Assembly: GCA_040772845.1 (NCBI GenBank)
Contig: JAXGXG010000001.1
Coordinates: 7,006,001 to 7,070,000 of the forward strand
DNA: 64,000 nt
Direction: 5' to 3'
Source of the DNA: PWXP01 sp040772845
Lineage (GTDB): Bacteria > Planctomycetota > Planctomycetia > Pirellulales > Thermoguttaceae
This document shows, piece after piece, positions 1 through 10,300 of the stretch (positions are counted from its first letter, which is position 1; every line of letters begins with the position of its first letter). Position numbers and translations under genes: made by a program. The notes beneath the pieces are model-generated. The model was given only the letters and a program-made list of their open reading frames with translations, did no database searches and was not told the DNA's origin.

Positions 1-1
1 C

Positions 2-211
2 GACTCGGGCGCCGCGGCCAACGGCACCTATGCCATAATGGATGGCGGCACGCCCGAAAAACCGAGTCCGTCGTATCTCCGCGAAATGCAGCGTTACGGT
101 ATCCTGCCCGCGAACTTCGATCCGGCAACGGAGGCCGTGGACCCCTACAACTTGGACGAGACCTACTGGCGCAGCTTCCACCATTCTCCGGCGCTGCCGG
201 CCGGAGAGTGA
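2..211 (+). CDS. C-terminal end of a probable HzsA-related (hydrazine synthase alpha-like) protein, partial
   Basis: The reading frame is open from the left edge to a TGA at 209-211 and gives 69 residues, so only the 3' end of the gene is present. The stretch SYLREMQRYGILP, followed by an Asp-rich segment and TYWRSFHH, resembles the C-terminus of large planctomycete proteins annotated as HzsA-related or hydrazine synthase alpha-subunit-like, which usually end in a similar EMKRYGILP plus YWRS pattern. That match is from memory of the family. No heme motif (CxxCH) lies in the visible part, so a redox function cannot be tested here. The gene ends five bases before an inverted-repeat element. Confidence 0.45.
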   Translation, partial: DSGAAANGTYAIMDGGTPEKPSPSYLREMQRYGILPANFDPATEAVDPYNLDETYWRSFHHSPALPAGE

Positions 212-215
212 GGAG

Positions 216-403
216 CTAGCCCGGATTATTCACGATAGGTAGGGTGGGTCAAACAAGCCGCTTCTTCTGCTGGGTCATCGGTCGCTGCTGCCGGCCTTGT
301 TCCAGGCGGCGGGCTGTAAATCAGCTCGGTTGCGGCTTGTGCGGACCCACCAACGATCTGCGCGACCTTAACCCACCCTACGTAGATGAATAATCCGGGC
401 TAG
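216..403. repeat. MITE-like element with 17-bp perfect terminal inverted repeats
   Basis: The left end (216-232, ctagcccggattattca) is the exact reverse complement of the right end (387-403). A second inner pair, tagggtgggt near 240-249 and accca/cccta near 371-381, extends the imperfect inverted repeat to about 33 bp. The outermost CTAG at each end is palindromic and could be a 4-bp target duplication, leaving TIRs of CCCGGATTATTCA. The interior of about 120 bp has no credible ORF. The size and structure fit a non-autonomous transposon derivative; the parent transposase is not in the window. Confidence 0.6.
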
Positions 404-560
404 AACCTGCGTACATGTTTTGCCCCGAAAACCGCTAGCGACCCTGTTCGGCAAGGGTCTTGACACAACCCTTGCTGCGGATAACACTAATGTAATGGTG
501 TCGGTGGGGCGCCAACGGCATGATTTGCATCGAACGCGTTTTGCTTCGGAGGTCGGTGGT

Positions 561-1637
561 ATGAATCGGGTTTTGACCGGTCTGCTCGGGATTACGGTGA
601 TGTTGTCAGGCATGGTTGCACAGGCTGCCGTTTTTCCTTGGGATCCGACACCGGTCGATCTTGGGCAGCCGGGCGGCAACGAGACATACGACGATATCGA
701 GGGCGATCCCTCGAACCCCGATGTCCTGTATACGGTGACTTTCAACAACAGTGCGAATTCCAGCAGAGTCTACAAGCAACAGCTTACGCGCGATGCCGAT
801 GGCATGATTACCGGCAGCACGTACGTCGCCGACATTGCCTATACACCGGGCGAGTTCGTGAAAGCACTCGCGGTTCTCGAAAGCGACGTTGTGTATGGAT
901 CGGCTGAGGAGTATCCTGTGCCAGGCGACACCGACGGTGGCGTTTATCGTTTCGACTTCAACGGCAATACGCTTACGAGCGTGGCGGACCTGACAGGGAT
1001 GCGCACCGACGGCGGGGCTGCCTTCGATCCGGAAGGGATCGCAATCGACCGCGCGAACAGTTATCTGTATGTGATGACCGACGATGCCACAGACCAAGAT
1101 GTGGCCCAGTACACGATCAATCCCGACGGTTCGCTCACGTACAACTGGATTGCGACGGTTCACGCAGGTGAAAAGAATGCTCGGACGGGAAGTGTTACGT
1201 CGGATGGCGATCTACTTACCGTCACCGGCGAAGGGACGACCTCGAACGTGTGGCGCGTTGCCTCGGATGGCACGGTGAGCAATCTGTTCGGCGAACCGCT
1301 CACCTACTTCGGCGACGATGGGCCACGTGACGTCCTGCTCTACGACGACTGCCTGTACGTGGCCGACGAGAACGGAATGCTCTACGCCTACGATTGGAAT
1401 GACGGCAGTCCTTCTGCGACGCCCTCCGATTCGTGGAATCTTCGCGACATCGGAATCGACGACGACCTCACTGTCGGAGGGCTTGGGCTGACCACGCAGG
1501 GCGAACTCCTGGTCAGCATCCGCGCAAGCGGCGGATATGGATGCATTCTGGCCTTCAATCTTCCTGAACCGTCGACCTTCCTGTTGGTCAGCCTGGGCGC
1601 CCTGATGCTGATGGGCCGCCGCCGCAGGCGTGCGTAG
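561..1637 (+). CDS. PEP-CTERM sorting-domain protein, probable beta-propeller
   Basis: The 358-residue product starts at ATG 561, preceded by GGAGG at 547-551; a longer in-frame start at 420 would place 47 residues before the signal peptide. The N-terminus (MNRVLTGLLGITVMLSGMVAQAA) is a Sec signal peptide. The body has repeated Asp/Gly-rich blades such as PEGIAIDRANSYLYVMTDD, suggesting an esterase-like or SMP-30/SdiA-regulated type propeller. The C-terminus is a PEP-CTERM signal: PEPSTF, a hydrophobic helix and an RRRRR tail. The protein should be exported and cleaved by an exosortase, which is not in this window. The ligand is unknown. Confidence 0.8.
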   Translation: MNRVLTGLLGITVMLSGMVAQAAVFPWDPTPVDLGQPGGNETYDDIEGDPSNPDVLYTVTFNNSANSSRVYKQQLTRDADGMITGSTYVADIAYTPGEFVKALAVLESDVVYGSAEEYPVPGDTDGGVYRFDFNGNTLTSVADLTGMRTDGGAAFDPEGIAIDRANSYLYVMTDDATDQDVAQYTINPDGSLTYNWIATVHAGEKNARTGSVTSDGDLLTVTGEGTTSNVWRVASDGTVSNLFGEPLTYFGDDGPRDVLLYDDCLYVADENGMLYAYDWNDGSPSATPSDSWNLRDIGIDDDLTVGGLGLTTQGELLVSIRASGGYGCILAFNLPEPSTFLLVSLGALMLMGRRRRRA

Positions 1638-1735
1638 GACCGGAGCGGCTCTACCCCACGGCTTCGTGGCCCGAACACATCTGCAGGTGTTTTGCGCCGT
1701 ATTCGCTGAGCCAGGCCGCCGGTCCGTGGCGCCTG

Positions 1736-2290
1736 CTATTTGGCATCGGGGGGCTCAACCGGCCGGACCAGTTGCGATATTTGCTTGAACTCGGGTGTGC
1801 CTGCACGTTCGCACCATTCGAACAGGGCGGCCTCTGTCGTGGTGAGCACCGCCCCGGCCGATTTCATGCGTTGCAGAGCGGTCAGGTAGTCCAATTCGGT
1901 GCGCGAGCCGACGGCATCGACCGCGACGTACACCTGCCAGCCGGCGGCCAGAAGGTCGTATACGGTCTGTTGGACACAGACGTGTGTCTCGATACCGCAC
2001 ACCAAGAGCTTGTTTCGCCCGTCACGGAGCAGGGGCTGGAACGCGGCGGCGCACTCGCGGCAACTGAATGTGGTTTTTTCGGGTATCTTACCCAGGCGTT
2101 CGGCCAGCTCGGGCGCCGTCGGACCGAGGCCTTTCGGATACTGCTCGGTGGCCACAACCGGGAGCCCCAGGATTCTCGCCCCGTCGAGTAGTCGGCCGCA
2201 GTTCCACACGACGCGCTGCCATTGGTCAATGGCCGGCAGAAGCCGCTCTTGAACGTCGATCACCAGCAGCGCTGCATCGGATCGCGACAT
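1736..2290 (-). CDS. Isochorismatase-family cysteine hydrolase
   Basis: The 184-residue product carries the cysteine hydrolase triad. The Asp lies in LLVIDVQERLLP near the N-terminus, the Lys in GKIPEKTTFSCR and the nucleophile Cys in LLVCGIETHVCVQQT, followed by the usual DAVGSRTELDY helix. The start at 2290 is preferred because AGGAG sits about ten bases upstream and the domain begins at once. Upstream in-frame ATGs at 2317 and 2362 would only add low-complexity residues. Family members hydrolyse amides or vinyl ethers (nicotinamidase, YcaC, isochorismatase); the substrate here cannot be deduced. The gene is divergent from the peroxidase gene, with a 416-bp gap. Confidence 0.85.
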   Translation of the reverse strand: MSRSDAALLVIDVQERLLPAIDQWQRVVWNCGRLLDGARILGLPVVATEQYPKGLGPTAPELAERLGKIPEKTTFSCRECAAAFQPLLRDGRNKLLVCGIETHVCVQQTVYDLLAAGWQVYVAVDAVGSRTELDYLTALQRMKSAGAVLTTTEAALFEWCERAGTPEFKQISQLVRPVEPPDAK

Positions 2291-2706
2291 CAACTTGCAG
2301 CTCCTGGCCATGGACATTTCGGCGTGCTGTTGAGTCGGAGCCATTGTCTTCGGGTTGTCCATTATCCACCGTCGTCGCGTTGTCACTCTACAAAATAGCG
2401 AACCGCCTTGTATCGCCACTGCGAAATTACCTGAATCTAACAGTCGGAACGATATGCAGGAAGCCCCCGCAGGAGTACACCGATTGCCCCCTGGCATGGC
2501 CGTTTTGCATTGCAGGCACCTTGACCGTTACGGAGCCGGAGTTATATTTGCACCCTGGCGGGGGGGGTGGGGAAAGCCGGTGTAACTTTTGCCGAAGAAA
2601 CGCGTCTTCATGGCGATAGGGTGTCTGTTTTGGAGTCAGTCGCGGTCCATTTCGGCCCGTCAGATTGATGGCAGGTTTGACCTTTCACATTGAGGGAGCT
2701 GAAAAG
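2291..2706. other. Divergent intergenic region
   Basis: This 416-bp gap lies between the isochorismatase-type gene (minus) and the peroxidase gene (plus) and must hold both promoters. I see no convincing -35/-10 pair and no RNA gene. A purine-rich GAGGGAG just before 2707 is the ribosome-binding site of the peroxidase gene. A G-run (about nine Gs) occurs near 2559-2572. Confidence 0.5.
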
Positions 2707-3402
2707 ATGAACCAGTTAATCGCCCTGTTGGTTGTCGGCTTCGTGATGGTTGTGATTGGGCCCGGCTGCAGCAATGCCGCCCCAGGCGTTGAGCAGCAAG
2801 CGACGGCGCTTCGCTTCAAGATGAAATCCCTGTCGGGCGAAGAAATCGATCTCGCCCGTTACAAGGGTAAGGTCGTGATGATCGTCAACGTCGCCAGCAA
2901 GTGCGGATACACACCCCAGTACGAGCAATTACAAGCGTTGCATGAGGAATACGCCGACGAAGGCCTGGCAATTCTCGGATTTCCGTGCAATCAATTCCTT
3001 GGACAAGAGCCCGGCTCGGCCGACCAAATTGCGGAGTTCTGTCGTGTCAATTATGGCGTCACATTCGACTTGTTCGCAAAGGTCGACGTCAATGGCCCCA
3101 ACGCCTGTCCGTTGTATCAGCTTCTCACCACCTTGTGTACACATCCCAAAGGCCCTGGCAAAATCAGTTGGAACTTCGAGAAGTTCATTCTCGATCGAAA
3201 GGGATTCGTTGTCGGACGCTTTGCATCCGGCACGAAACCGGATGCGCCTGAGGTGGTGGCCATCATTGAGAAGGAACTCGCCAAACCGCCGCAGCCGGAA
3301 GAGGCAGAGTCTCCCGAGGGTCATACGCCGGAGACAGGCGTTGATCTGAACGATGCAATGCCCATGCACAAGCGGGAGGCCAAGTCGCAAAAATCGGGCT
3401 GA
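2707..3402 (+). CDS. Glutathione peroxidase-family thiol peroxidase, lipoprotein
   Basis: The 231-residue product reduces peroxides with a peroxidatic cysteine. That residue is C66 in NVASKCGYTPQYEQL, with the family motifs ILGFPCNQFLGQEPG and ISWNFEKFILDRKG supplying the Gln and Trp of the catalytic site. Cys replaces selenocysteine, so a thioredoxin-dependent mechanism is likely. The N-terminus is hydrophobic and ends in a lipobox-like GPGC, suggesting a membrane-anchored lipoprotein outside the cytoplasm. The start at 2707 is chosen for GAGGGAG upstream and because the signal peptide begins there. The last 35 residues are a charged tail not typical of the family. The ovothiol gene follows 190 bp downstream, suggesting a shared redox role. 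Confidence 0.9.
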   Translation: MNQLIALLVVGFVMVVIGPGCSNAAPGVEQQATALRFKMKSLSGEEIDLARYKGKVVMIVNVASKCGYTPQYEQLQALHEEYADEGLAILGFPCNQFLGQEPGSADQIAEFCRVNYGVTFDLFAKVDVNGPNACPLYQLLTTLCTHPKGPGKISWNFEKFILDRKGFVVGRFASGTKPDAPEVVAIIEKELAKPPQPEEAESPEGHTPETGVDLNDAMPMHKREAKSQKSG

Positions 3403-3592
3403 CAACGTGCGCCTTTGTGCCAGATGACGTGATCCGACACTCCTGGCAGCGGGCAGGCAGAATGTCGGACATGAATCGGCTTTGCATGATGGGCAGTTGC
3501 CGTCTGGAACGTGTGGTGGCAGGGCTCAACGAACACCGTGCAATCGTGCCGTGTCTTCGAAAGATTGCGATATCACGCTGTTGGAGGACGCC

Positions 3593-5701
3593 ATGGATCT
3601 CAGGAATACGAGAACGACAATCCTCAATCAGGGCGATGCCGATGCAAAGCGCGAGGAAATCCGGCGGTATTTCCATGCCACCTACAGCTTGGACGAAAAG
3701 CTGTATGAGACTCTGGCGGAGGACGCGGCGTTCTTCATGCGGGCCGAGCCGTTACGACACCCGCTGATCTTCTATCTGGGGCATACGGCGTGCTTCTACA
3801 TCAACAAGCTCATCGTGGCCAGAATCACCAGTCGCCGGATCAATCCGCGGTTCGAATCCATGTTTGCGATCGGTGTTGACGAGATGTCCTGGGACGACCT
3901 GAACGATGCGCATTACGACTGGCCGACCGTGGCCGAAGTCAAGGCGTACCGGGACACCGTTCGCGAAGTGGTAGACGAGATAATCACGACCATGCCGTTG
4001 ACGATGCCCATCGACTGGGATCATCCGTTCTGGGTGATCCTGATGGGAATTGAACACCAGAGAATCCACATCGAGACTTCGTCGGTCATCATCCGACGTC
4101 TTCCGATCGAAAAGGTCAGGCCGCTGCCGTTGTGGAACATCTGCCGCGAGTCAGGCGAGGCGCCGCAGAACGAATTGGTTCCCGTTGCGGGGGGCCGCGT
4201 CGTGTTGGGCAAGGCCAAGGACCACCCGCTCTATGGCTGGGATAACGAGTTCGGACGCCAGGAAAACGACGTGTGGGACTTTTCGGCCAGCCGGTATCTG
4301 GTCTCGAATCGGGAGTACCTCGGCTTCGTCGAAGACCGGGGTTACGAACAAGAGGCGTACTGGACGCACGAGGGCTGGAAGTGGGTTGACTACAGCAAGG
4401 CCAAGCGCCCGCTATTCTGGCTCGACTCGCCCGGCGGCTATCGGTTGCGAACGATGGCCGAGATCATCGACATGCCATGGGATTGGCCGGTCGAGGTGAA
4501 CTACCTGGAGGCCAAAGCCTTCTGCAATTGGCTGGGAGAGAAGACCGGGAAGTCCCTGCGGCTTCCGACCGAAGCGGAGTGGTATCGGCTGCGCGACCTG
4601 CACGATATCCCAGACCAGCCTTACTGGACGGCGGCGCCAGGCAACATCAACTTGGAGCATTGGGCCTCGTCCTGCCCGGTAACGCGATTCCGGTTCGGAG
4701 AGTTCTTCGACATCATCGGCAACGTATGGCAGTGGACGGAGACGCCGATTACCGGCTTCGACGGGTTCGAGGTCCACCCGTACTACGATGACTTTTCGAC
4801 CCCCACGTTCGATACGCAACACAACCTGATCAAAGGCGGATCATGGATTTCGACCGGCAATGAGGCGACACGCGATTCGCGGTACGCCTTTCGTCGCCAT
4901 TTCTTCCAACATGCCGGTTTGCGTTACGTGCAATCGGAGCAGCCTCTTGCGATGCCTGAGGTCATGTACGAGACGGACCGTGCCGTTTCCCAGTACTGCG
5001 AAGCACACTACGGCAATACGTATTTTGAGGTTCCCAATTTCTCCGCCGCGTGTGCTGCTGTCTGTTTCGAGCACACGCAGGGGCGCCAACGACGCAAGGC
5101 CTTGGATCTAGGCTGCGCCGTGGGAAGGGCGTCGTTCGAGTTGGCCAGACAGTTCGACCATGTGACCGGAATCGATTTCTCCGCCCGATTCATTTGCGTC
5201 GCCTTGCAGCTTAAGGAAAAGGGGAATGCTCATTTCGAGCTTGTTGAGGAGGGCGACATCGTCTCCTACCACGAAGCCCGGTTATCCGAACTGGGGCTGG
5301 AGCACCTGGCGGATCGCGTGGAGTTCTTTCAGGGTGATGCGACGAATCTCAAGCCGCAGTTTACCGGTTACGATGTGATCCTGGCTGCCAATCTGATCGA
5401 TCGGCTCAACGATCCACAACGATTCTTGACGATCGTCCACGAGCGATTGAATCTTGGCGGGGTTCTGGTCCTTACGTCGCCGTACACCTGGCTGGAGGAG
5501 TTCACGACGAAAGACAACTGGCTGGGCGGTTTCCGCAGAAGCGGTGAACCTTACATGACGCTGGACGCGCTTCGCGATATGCTGGGGGCGCACTTTGTCA
5601 TGCTCGATGCACCGAAGGACGTGGAGTTCGTCATTCGCGAAACGCGACGGAAGTTTCAGCATTCGGTCGCGGAAGTAACTGCATGGGAACGGGTATCCTG
5701 A
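3593..5701 (+). CDS. ovoA: OvoA: 5-histidylcysteine sulfoxide synthase / 4-mercaptohistidine N1-methyltransferase
   Basis: The 702-residue protein has the three-domain OvoA architecture. The DinB-like N-terminal part holds the iron ligands H64 (YLGHTACFY) and H155/H159 in EHQRIHIE. The formylglycine-generating-enzyme-like domain runs roughly 190-460 (GGRVVLGKAKDHPLYGWDNE, NVWQWTET, KGGSWISTGNEATRDSRYAF). The class I methyltransferase domain starts near residue 500 (LDLGCAVGRASFELA). The enzyme couples histidine and cysteine oxidatively, then methylates the mercaptohistidine to reach ovothiol. Start 3593 has GGAGG nine bases upstream; an ORF extension to 3482 lacks any domain. It may be co-expressed with the upstream peroxidase gene. 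Confidence 0.93.
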   Translation: MDLRNTRTTILNQGDADAKREEIRRYFHATYSLDEKLYETLAEDAAFFMRAEPLRHPLIFYLGHTACFYINKLIVARITSRRINPRFESMFAIGVDEMSWDDLNDAHYDWPTVAEVKAYRDTVREVVDEIITTMPLTMPIDWDHPFWVILMGIEHQRIHIETSSVIIRRLPIEKVRPLPLWNICRESGEAPQNELVPVAGGRVVLGKAKDHPLYGWDNEFGRQENDVWDFSASRYLVSNREYLGFVEDRGYEQEAYWTHEGWKWVDYSKAKRPLFWLDSPGGYRLRTMAEIIDMPWDWPVEVNYLEAKAFCNWLGEKTGKSLRLPTEAEWYRLRDLHDIPDQPYWTAAPGNINLEHWASSCPVTRFRFGEFFDIIGNVWQWTETPITGFDGFEVHPYYDDFSTPTFDTQHNLIKGGSWISTGNEATRDSRYAFRRHFFQHAGLRYVQSEQPLAMPEVMYETDRAVSQYCEAHYGNTYFEVPNFSAACAAVCFEHTQGRQRRKALDLGCAVGRASFELARQFDHVTGIDFSARFICVALQLKEKGNAHFELVEEGDIVSYHEARLSELGLEHLADRVEFFQGDATNLKPQFTGYDVILAANLIDRLNDPQRFLTIVHERLNLGGVLVLTSPYTWLEEFTTKDNWLGGFRRSGEPYMTLDALRDMLGAHFVMLDAPKDVEFVIRETRRKFQHSVAEVTAWERVS

Positions 5702-5870
5702 TAGCGAGCAACGAGGCGCCTGTCGCGTCTGCCGTGATCCCCTTGCCTGTGGTGTGATCGCTCCAAAACATGCGAGGGAGTATACTTACGGTATCAACCC
5801 GCAATGTAGAGGCCATATTACGCCAACCGTTGCCTGCGTTTCCTGTCATTCTTCCCGAGGAGCCTAAACG

Positions 5871-7205
5871 ATGAGCAGGTGTTTTCCGTTCTGCTGTTTT
5901 CTGACTCTGCTGACATTGGCAGCAACCGCCGCGGCCCAAGACGAGGACGTCAACCGCCAGACGGCCGTGGGCAATAAGCCCGAGCGTGTCCAGTGGTTCT
6001 CCGGCCTGGGTTTCGGCATGTTTGTCCATTGGAGCCTCGATAGTCAAATCGGCTCCGTAATCAGCCACTCGCTGGTCGGAGCGGACGAGGCCTATTGCCG
6101 CCGCTATTTCGAGGAGCTTCCCAAGACGTTCCACCCGCGACGGTTCGATCCGGGTGAATGGGCCGATCTTGCCCGGTTGGCCGGTATGCGGTACGTCGTC
6201 TTCACGGCGAAGCACCACTCCGGCTTCTGCATGTTCGACACGAAGACCACGGATTTCTCCATCATGAATACGCCCTACCAGAAGGACATTACGCGAGAGG
6301 TCATCGAAGCCTTTCGCAGCCGTGGCGTGGCCGTGGGATTGTACTTCTCTCCCGACGATTTCTACTTCCTCTACAAGCAGGGCATTCCGATCGGTCGCAA
6401 GCAGCCGGGTGTCACGCCGCAGGAGAACCCTGATCTGCTCCGTTACGATCAGGCACAGCTACGCGAACTGATGACCAACTATGGCCCTATCGATATCGTT
6501 TTCCTGGACGGGCCCGCGGAAGGTCTGCGTGAAGTATGCTGGCAGTGCCAGCCCGACGTGGTCGTTACACGCGGTGCAATGGAGACACCCGAGCAGCATA
6601 TCCCGGGAAAACCGATCCCTGCTCCCTGGGAAGCGTGTATGACCATGGGCACACAGTGGCAGTTCAAGCCGACGAACGAATCGTACAAATCCGGCGCGCA
6701 GTTGATCGAGCGGCTGATTGAAACGCGCGCGAAGGGAGGCAACTTCCTGTTGAACGTCGGTCCGGAACCCGATGGCCCGCTGCCACCGGAGCAATCGGGC
6801 CGGCTTCGGGAGATAGCTCTTTGGTATTTCGTCAACCAGGAGGCCGTGCTTGACGTGGAACCGTGGACCGTTGTCAACGACGGGAACATCTGGTATACGC
6901 AACGGAAATCCGACGATGGCCGGAGCACCGTCTATGCAATGATTACCCAGCCCGATTGGAAGTGGGGCGCGCGCAAGGAGTTCCTGCTCGCATCGGTCCG
7001 TGCGGGCGAGCACACGCAAGTCTATGTCTTGGGGCAGACGGGCAAGGTGCTCGAATACCGTCCGGGAGCCGACGTCACGGCCCGATGGGAGCAGAAGCCC
7101 GACGGCCTGCACGTCTCCGCCGTGCGCGCCCAACGCCTCTACAACGACCGCGCCTGGCCGAACCCGGTCGTGCTGAAGATTACCGATGCGCGGGCGAACC
7201 CGTAG
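5871..7205 (+). CDS. Alpha-L-fucosidase, GH29 family, secreted
   Basis: The 444-residue protein begins with a signal peptide (MSRCFPFCCFLTLLTLAATAAAQ) and GAGGAG precedes the ATG. The GH29 catalytic barrel is clear: WFSGLGFGMFVHWS near residue 42, YVVFTAKHHSGFCMFDTKTTDFS, and IDIVFLDGPAEG, whose Asp is the expected nucleophile. NFLLNVGPEPDGPLPPEQ and a C-terminal beta-sandwich complete the family pattern. It should release terminal fucose from glycans in the periplasm or outside the cell. It converges on the large LamG gene. The degree of linkage specificity cannot be read from sequence. Confidence 0.92.
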   Translation: MSRCFPFCCFLTLLTLAATAAAQDEDVNRQTAVGNKPERVQWFSGLGFGMFVHWSLDSQIGSVISHSLVGADEAYCRRYFEELPKTFHPRRFDPGEWADLARLAGMRYVVFTAKHHSGFCMFDTKTTDFSIMNTPYQKDITREVIEAFRSRGVAVGLYFSPDDFYFLYKQGIPIGRKQPGVTPQENPDLLRYDQAQLRELMTNYGPIDIVFLDGPAEGLREVCWQCQPDVVVTRGAMETPEQHIPGKPIPAPWEACMTMGTQWQFKPTNESYKSGAQLIERLIETRAKGGNFLLNVGPEPDGPLPPEQSGRLREIALWYFVNQEAVLDVEPWTVVNDGNIWYTQRKSDDGRSTVYAMITQPDWKWGARKEFLLASVRAGEHTQVYVLGQTGKVLEYRPGADVTARWEQKPDGLHVSAVRAQRLYNDRAWPNPVVLKITDARANP

Positions 7206-7307
7206 GCCGAATCGCCTAAGCCACCGAGATCGAAGCGTCGATTGCCGGTAACGCCTGGCCCACGCGAAGCTTCGGAACTGCCCAAACCTGCCCGGACACG
7301 GTCTGCT

Positions 7308-10300
7308 TCACTTGAATCGTCTGGGACGCACGAGGGGCAGCAGTGCCACGAGTAGCAGCAGAAGGATCATGGCCGAGGGTTCAGGCACGGCCGCATTGAA
7401 TAGTTGCCGCAGTTCCGTGTCGGACAGGAATTGATCGTAGAACTGGATACGGTCGATCCACCCGCCAAACGGATCGGCTTGCCCGATGCCACTGAGGCCA
7501 TCCGCTCCGACGCGGAAGTTGAGCATGTCGTCGAGTCCGACGCCCCCATTGGCGGTTTGTGTCATGACGGGACCGCCCAGTTCTTCGCTGTCGAGGAACA
7601 CTTCGAGCATGTGCGAGTCGGAATCGTAGCGCAGAGCCACGAAGTACCATTCGTCGGTAGCGAAGGCGCCAGCGCCGCTTCCGGTGGATCCGGTGGAACC
7701 GGCGTCGTTGACGTCCAGCGAGAGCTGGCCCAGTCCGTCATCTGCCGTTCCCGTGTCAGCAAACTGAAGCCGGAACCGGTCACTGGCCAGGATCGTCTGG
7801 TGACTGCCCGTTTCGTCCCCGTCCTTGCGCACCAGCGCGGTAAAGGTGAAGTCATCGCCCGAGGTATAGAACTGCGGGAAATCGAGCGAGCTATCATCCT
7901 GACGCGAGTACAGGCCGGCCACACTCCCCAGCCCGCCTTGGAAATCGATGCTGTCCGGAGGGGCGACGAATGTCACCGAACCACGGTTGATGGCCGTGAC
8001 ACCGTGTCCCGTGTCGTCGGTCAGCGGATTGGAGCCTTCGTGGCCAAACTCGGCCACCAGGCCGACGGCGCCGGCGGGTAGTGGATTGTACTCGCGGAAC
8101 ACGTCGCGCAACTCGCGCTTGGTCAGCAGCGTATCGTAAAAGCGGACTCCGTCCATCTGGCCGCCAAATGCGTCCAGCGAGCCAATCCCGCTGACGTCAT
8201 CTCCGCCGATGCGGAACCTGTTGATGTCGTCGATGCCGATGGCGCCCAATGCGGTACGAGTCATGTCGGGGCCGAGGAACACGGGCGAGCCGTCCTGAAG
8301 CCAACCTTGCAACTGCTTCGTTGTAGCATCGTAGGTCAAGGCGACGTACATCCACTCCTGGGTTGGAAATGCGTCGACGGCCGTTTCGTTGAAATCGCTG
8401 GCCCCGGCCCCGCTGACATCGAGCCGGAGCGCCCCGGCGTCGGTGCTTGTGCCACGGAATTGCAGACGGAAACGGTTTGTGCCGAGGATTGTCTGGTGGC
8501 CTCCGGCCGCCGCGTCTTTGCGCACCAGGGCAGTGAAGGTGAAGCTATCCCCGGGGGTGTGTACGTTGGGTACGTCCAAATACCCGGTGGAGTTGCGCGG
8601 GAACTGAGCAACGGTGGTTCCCAGGTCGAAAGGGCCGGGATCGGCGGGAGCGGTGAAGGTTACCGTGCCGGCGTTGGTTGCGTGCAATCCGTTTCCGGAA
8701 CTGTCCTCCACGCGATTGGCCGCATTCTCGTGGTCAAAGCGGGCCACCAGTCCGATCGGCCCGGGCGCGTGACCGGTGAGCGTCCGGAAGACGTCACGGA
8801 GTTGTCCGGTGGTCAACGCCTGATCGTAGAACCTTGCGCCGTCGATCCAGCCGCCCCATGGATCCGCGCCGCCGATTCCGCTCAGGCCGTTGTTGCCGAT
8901 CTGGAACCGGGTCATGTCGTCGAGGTTTGCGGTCAAGGAGCCGGCTGGTCCGCGGAATATGGGCGAACCATCCTGCAGGTAATTGGAGATCTGGCCTGTG
9001 GCGGCGTCATAAGTGAAAGCAGTGAAGTACCACTCCTCGGTGCGGAAGGTGTTTTCGCCACTTTCGGTGGTTCCACCGCCCGCATTGAGTTCCAGTCGTA
9101 GCGTGCCGGCGTTGTTCGTTCCGCCGGTATCTCGGTACTGGTATCGAAAACGTTCGCTGGAGAGGATGGTCTGATGGCCGGACTCGTCGCTGTTCTTGCG
9201 CACCAGGGCTACGAAGGTGAAATCGTCGCCGGAAGTGTAGATGGACGGTACGTCAAGGCCATCGTTGGCCGCCTGCGTGTATTGGGCCACCGAGTCGCTC
9301 ACCTGGAAGACACCGGGGTTGGTAGGCGCCGAAGACGTGAACGTTGTGCCGCCCCGGTTGGTCAGCGTGGCCAAATGCCCCGTGTCGTCGGCCAGCGGAT
9401 TGGCGCCATCGTGCGTGTAGTGAGCCAGCAGCCCGACTGGCCCCGGCGCGTCGACGCGGTACTGGCGAAAGATGTCACGGAGTTGGGCCTTGCTGAACGT
9501 TTGGTCGTAGAACCGCACGCCGTCGATGTGTCCGGCCAGGGCGTCTGCCGAGCCGATACCGCTCAGACCGTCAGCCCCCAAGCGGAAGCGGGTCATCGTG
9601 TCCAGCCCGTCCGATCCGTAGGCCGTCTTCATCAAGGCACGGCTGAAGAATACCGGCGAGTCGGGTTGAATATAGGTCTCAATGTTCTGGGTCGCTGCGT
9701 CGTACATCATGGCCACAAAGTGCCACTCGCCAGGCGTGAAGGATCCATAGGTGCTGCTGATGGGGCCACTGGCGCCGTCGCCGTTGACTTGCAGCAACAG
9801 CGAGCCGGCGCCATCATCGGCCGTTACCGGGGAGTACTGCAGGCGGAAGCGGTCGCTGCCAAGAATCGTCTGATGCGCGTTGTCGGCATTCACGCGAACC
9901 ATACCCATGAAGGAAAAGTCGTCACCGGCCGTGTACAGTTCCGGAACGGTCAGGTAGCTGTCCGAGGCTGCGCTATACTGTCCCACCGTAGCGCCGAGGT
10001 CAAAGCCGCCCGGGCTTGGCGGCGCGGCGAAAGCCACGCCGCCGGCATTGGCGGCATCTAGCCCGTGGCCCGTGGCGTCGGCCACCGGATTGGCTGCGTT
10101 TTCGTGTGTGTACTGGGCTACCAACCCAACGGGACCCGATTGGCCCGTGTACGACTGGAATACGTCGCGAAGTTCACGCTTGGTCAATGCTCCTTGATAG
10201 AAGCGGGCGTTGTCGATCCTTCCATTCCATCCGTCAGTGCTTCCGATGCCGCTGAGACCATCGCTTCCAATGCGAAAACTGGTGATGTCCGTCATGGCGA

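Noticed and set aside
8307..10061. Long plus-strand open frames within the DUF2341/LamG gene
   Set aside because: They have no start context or domain and repeat with the period of the LamG modules.
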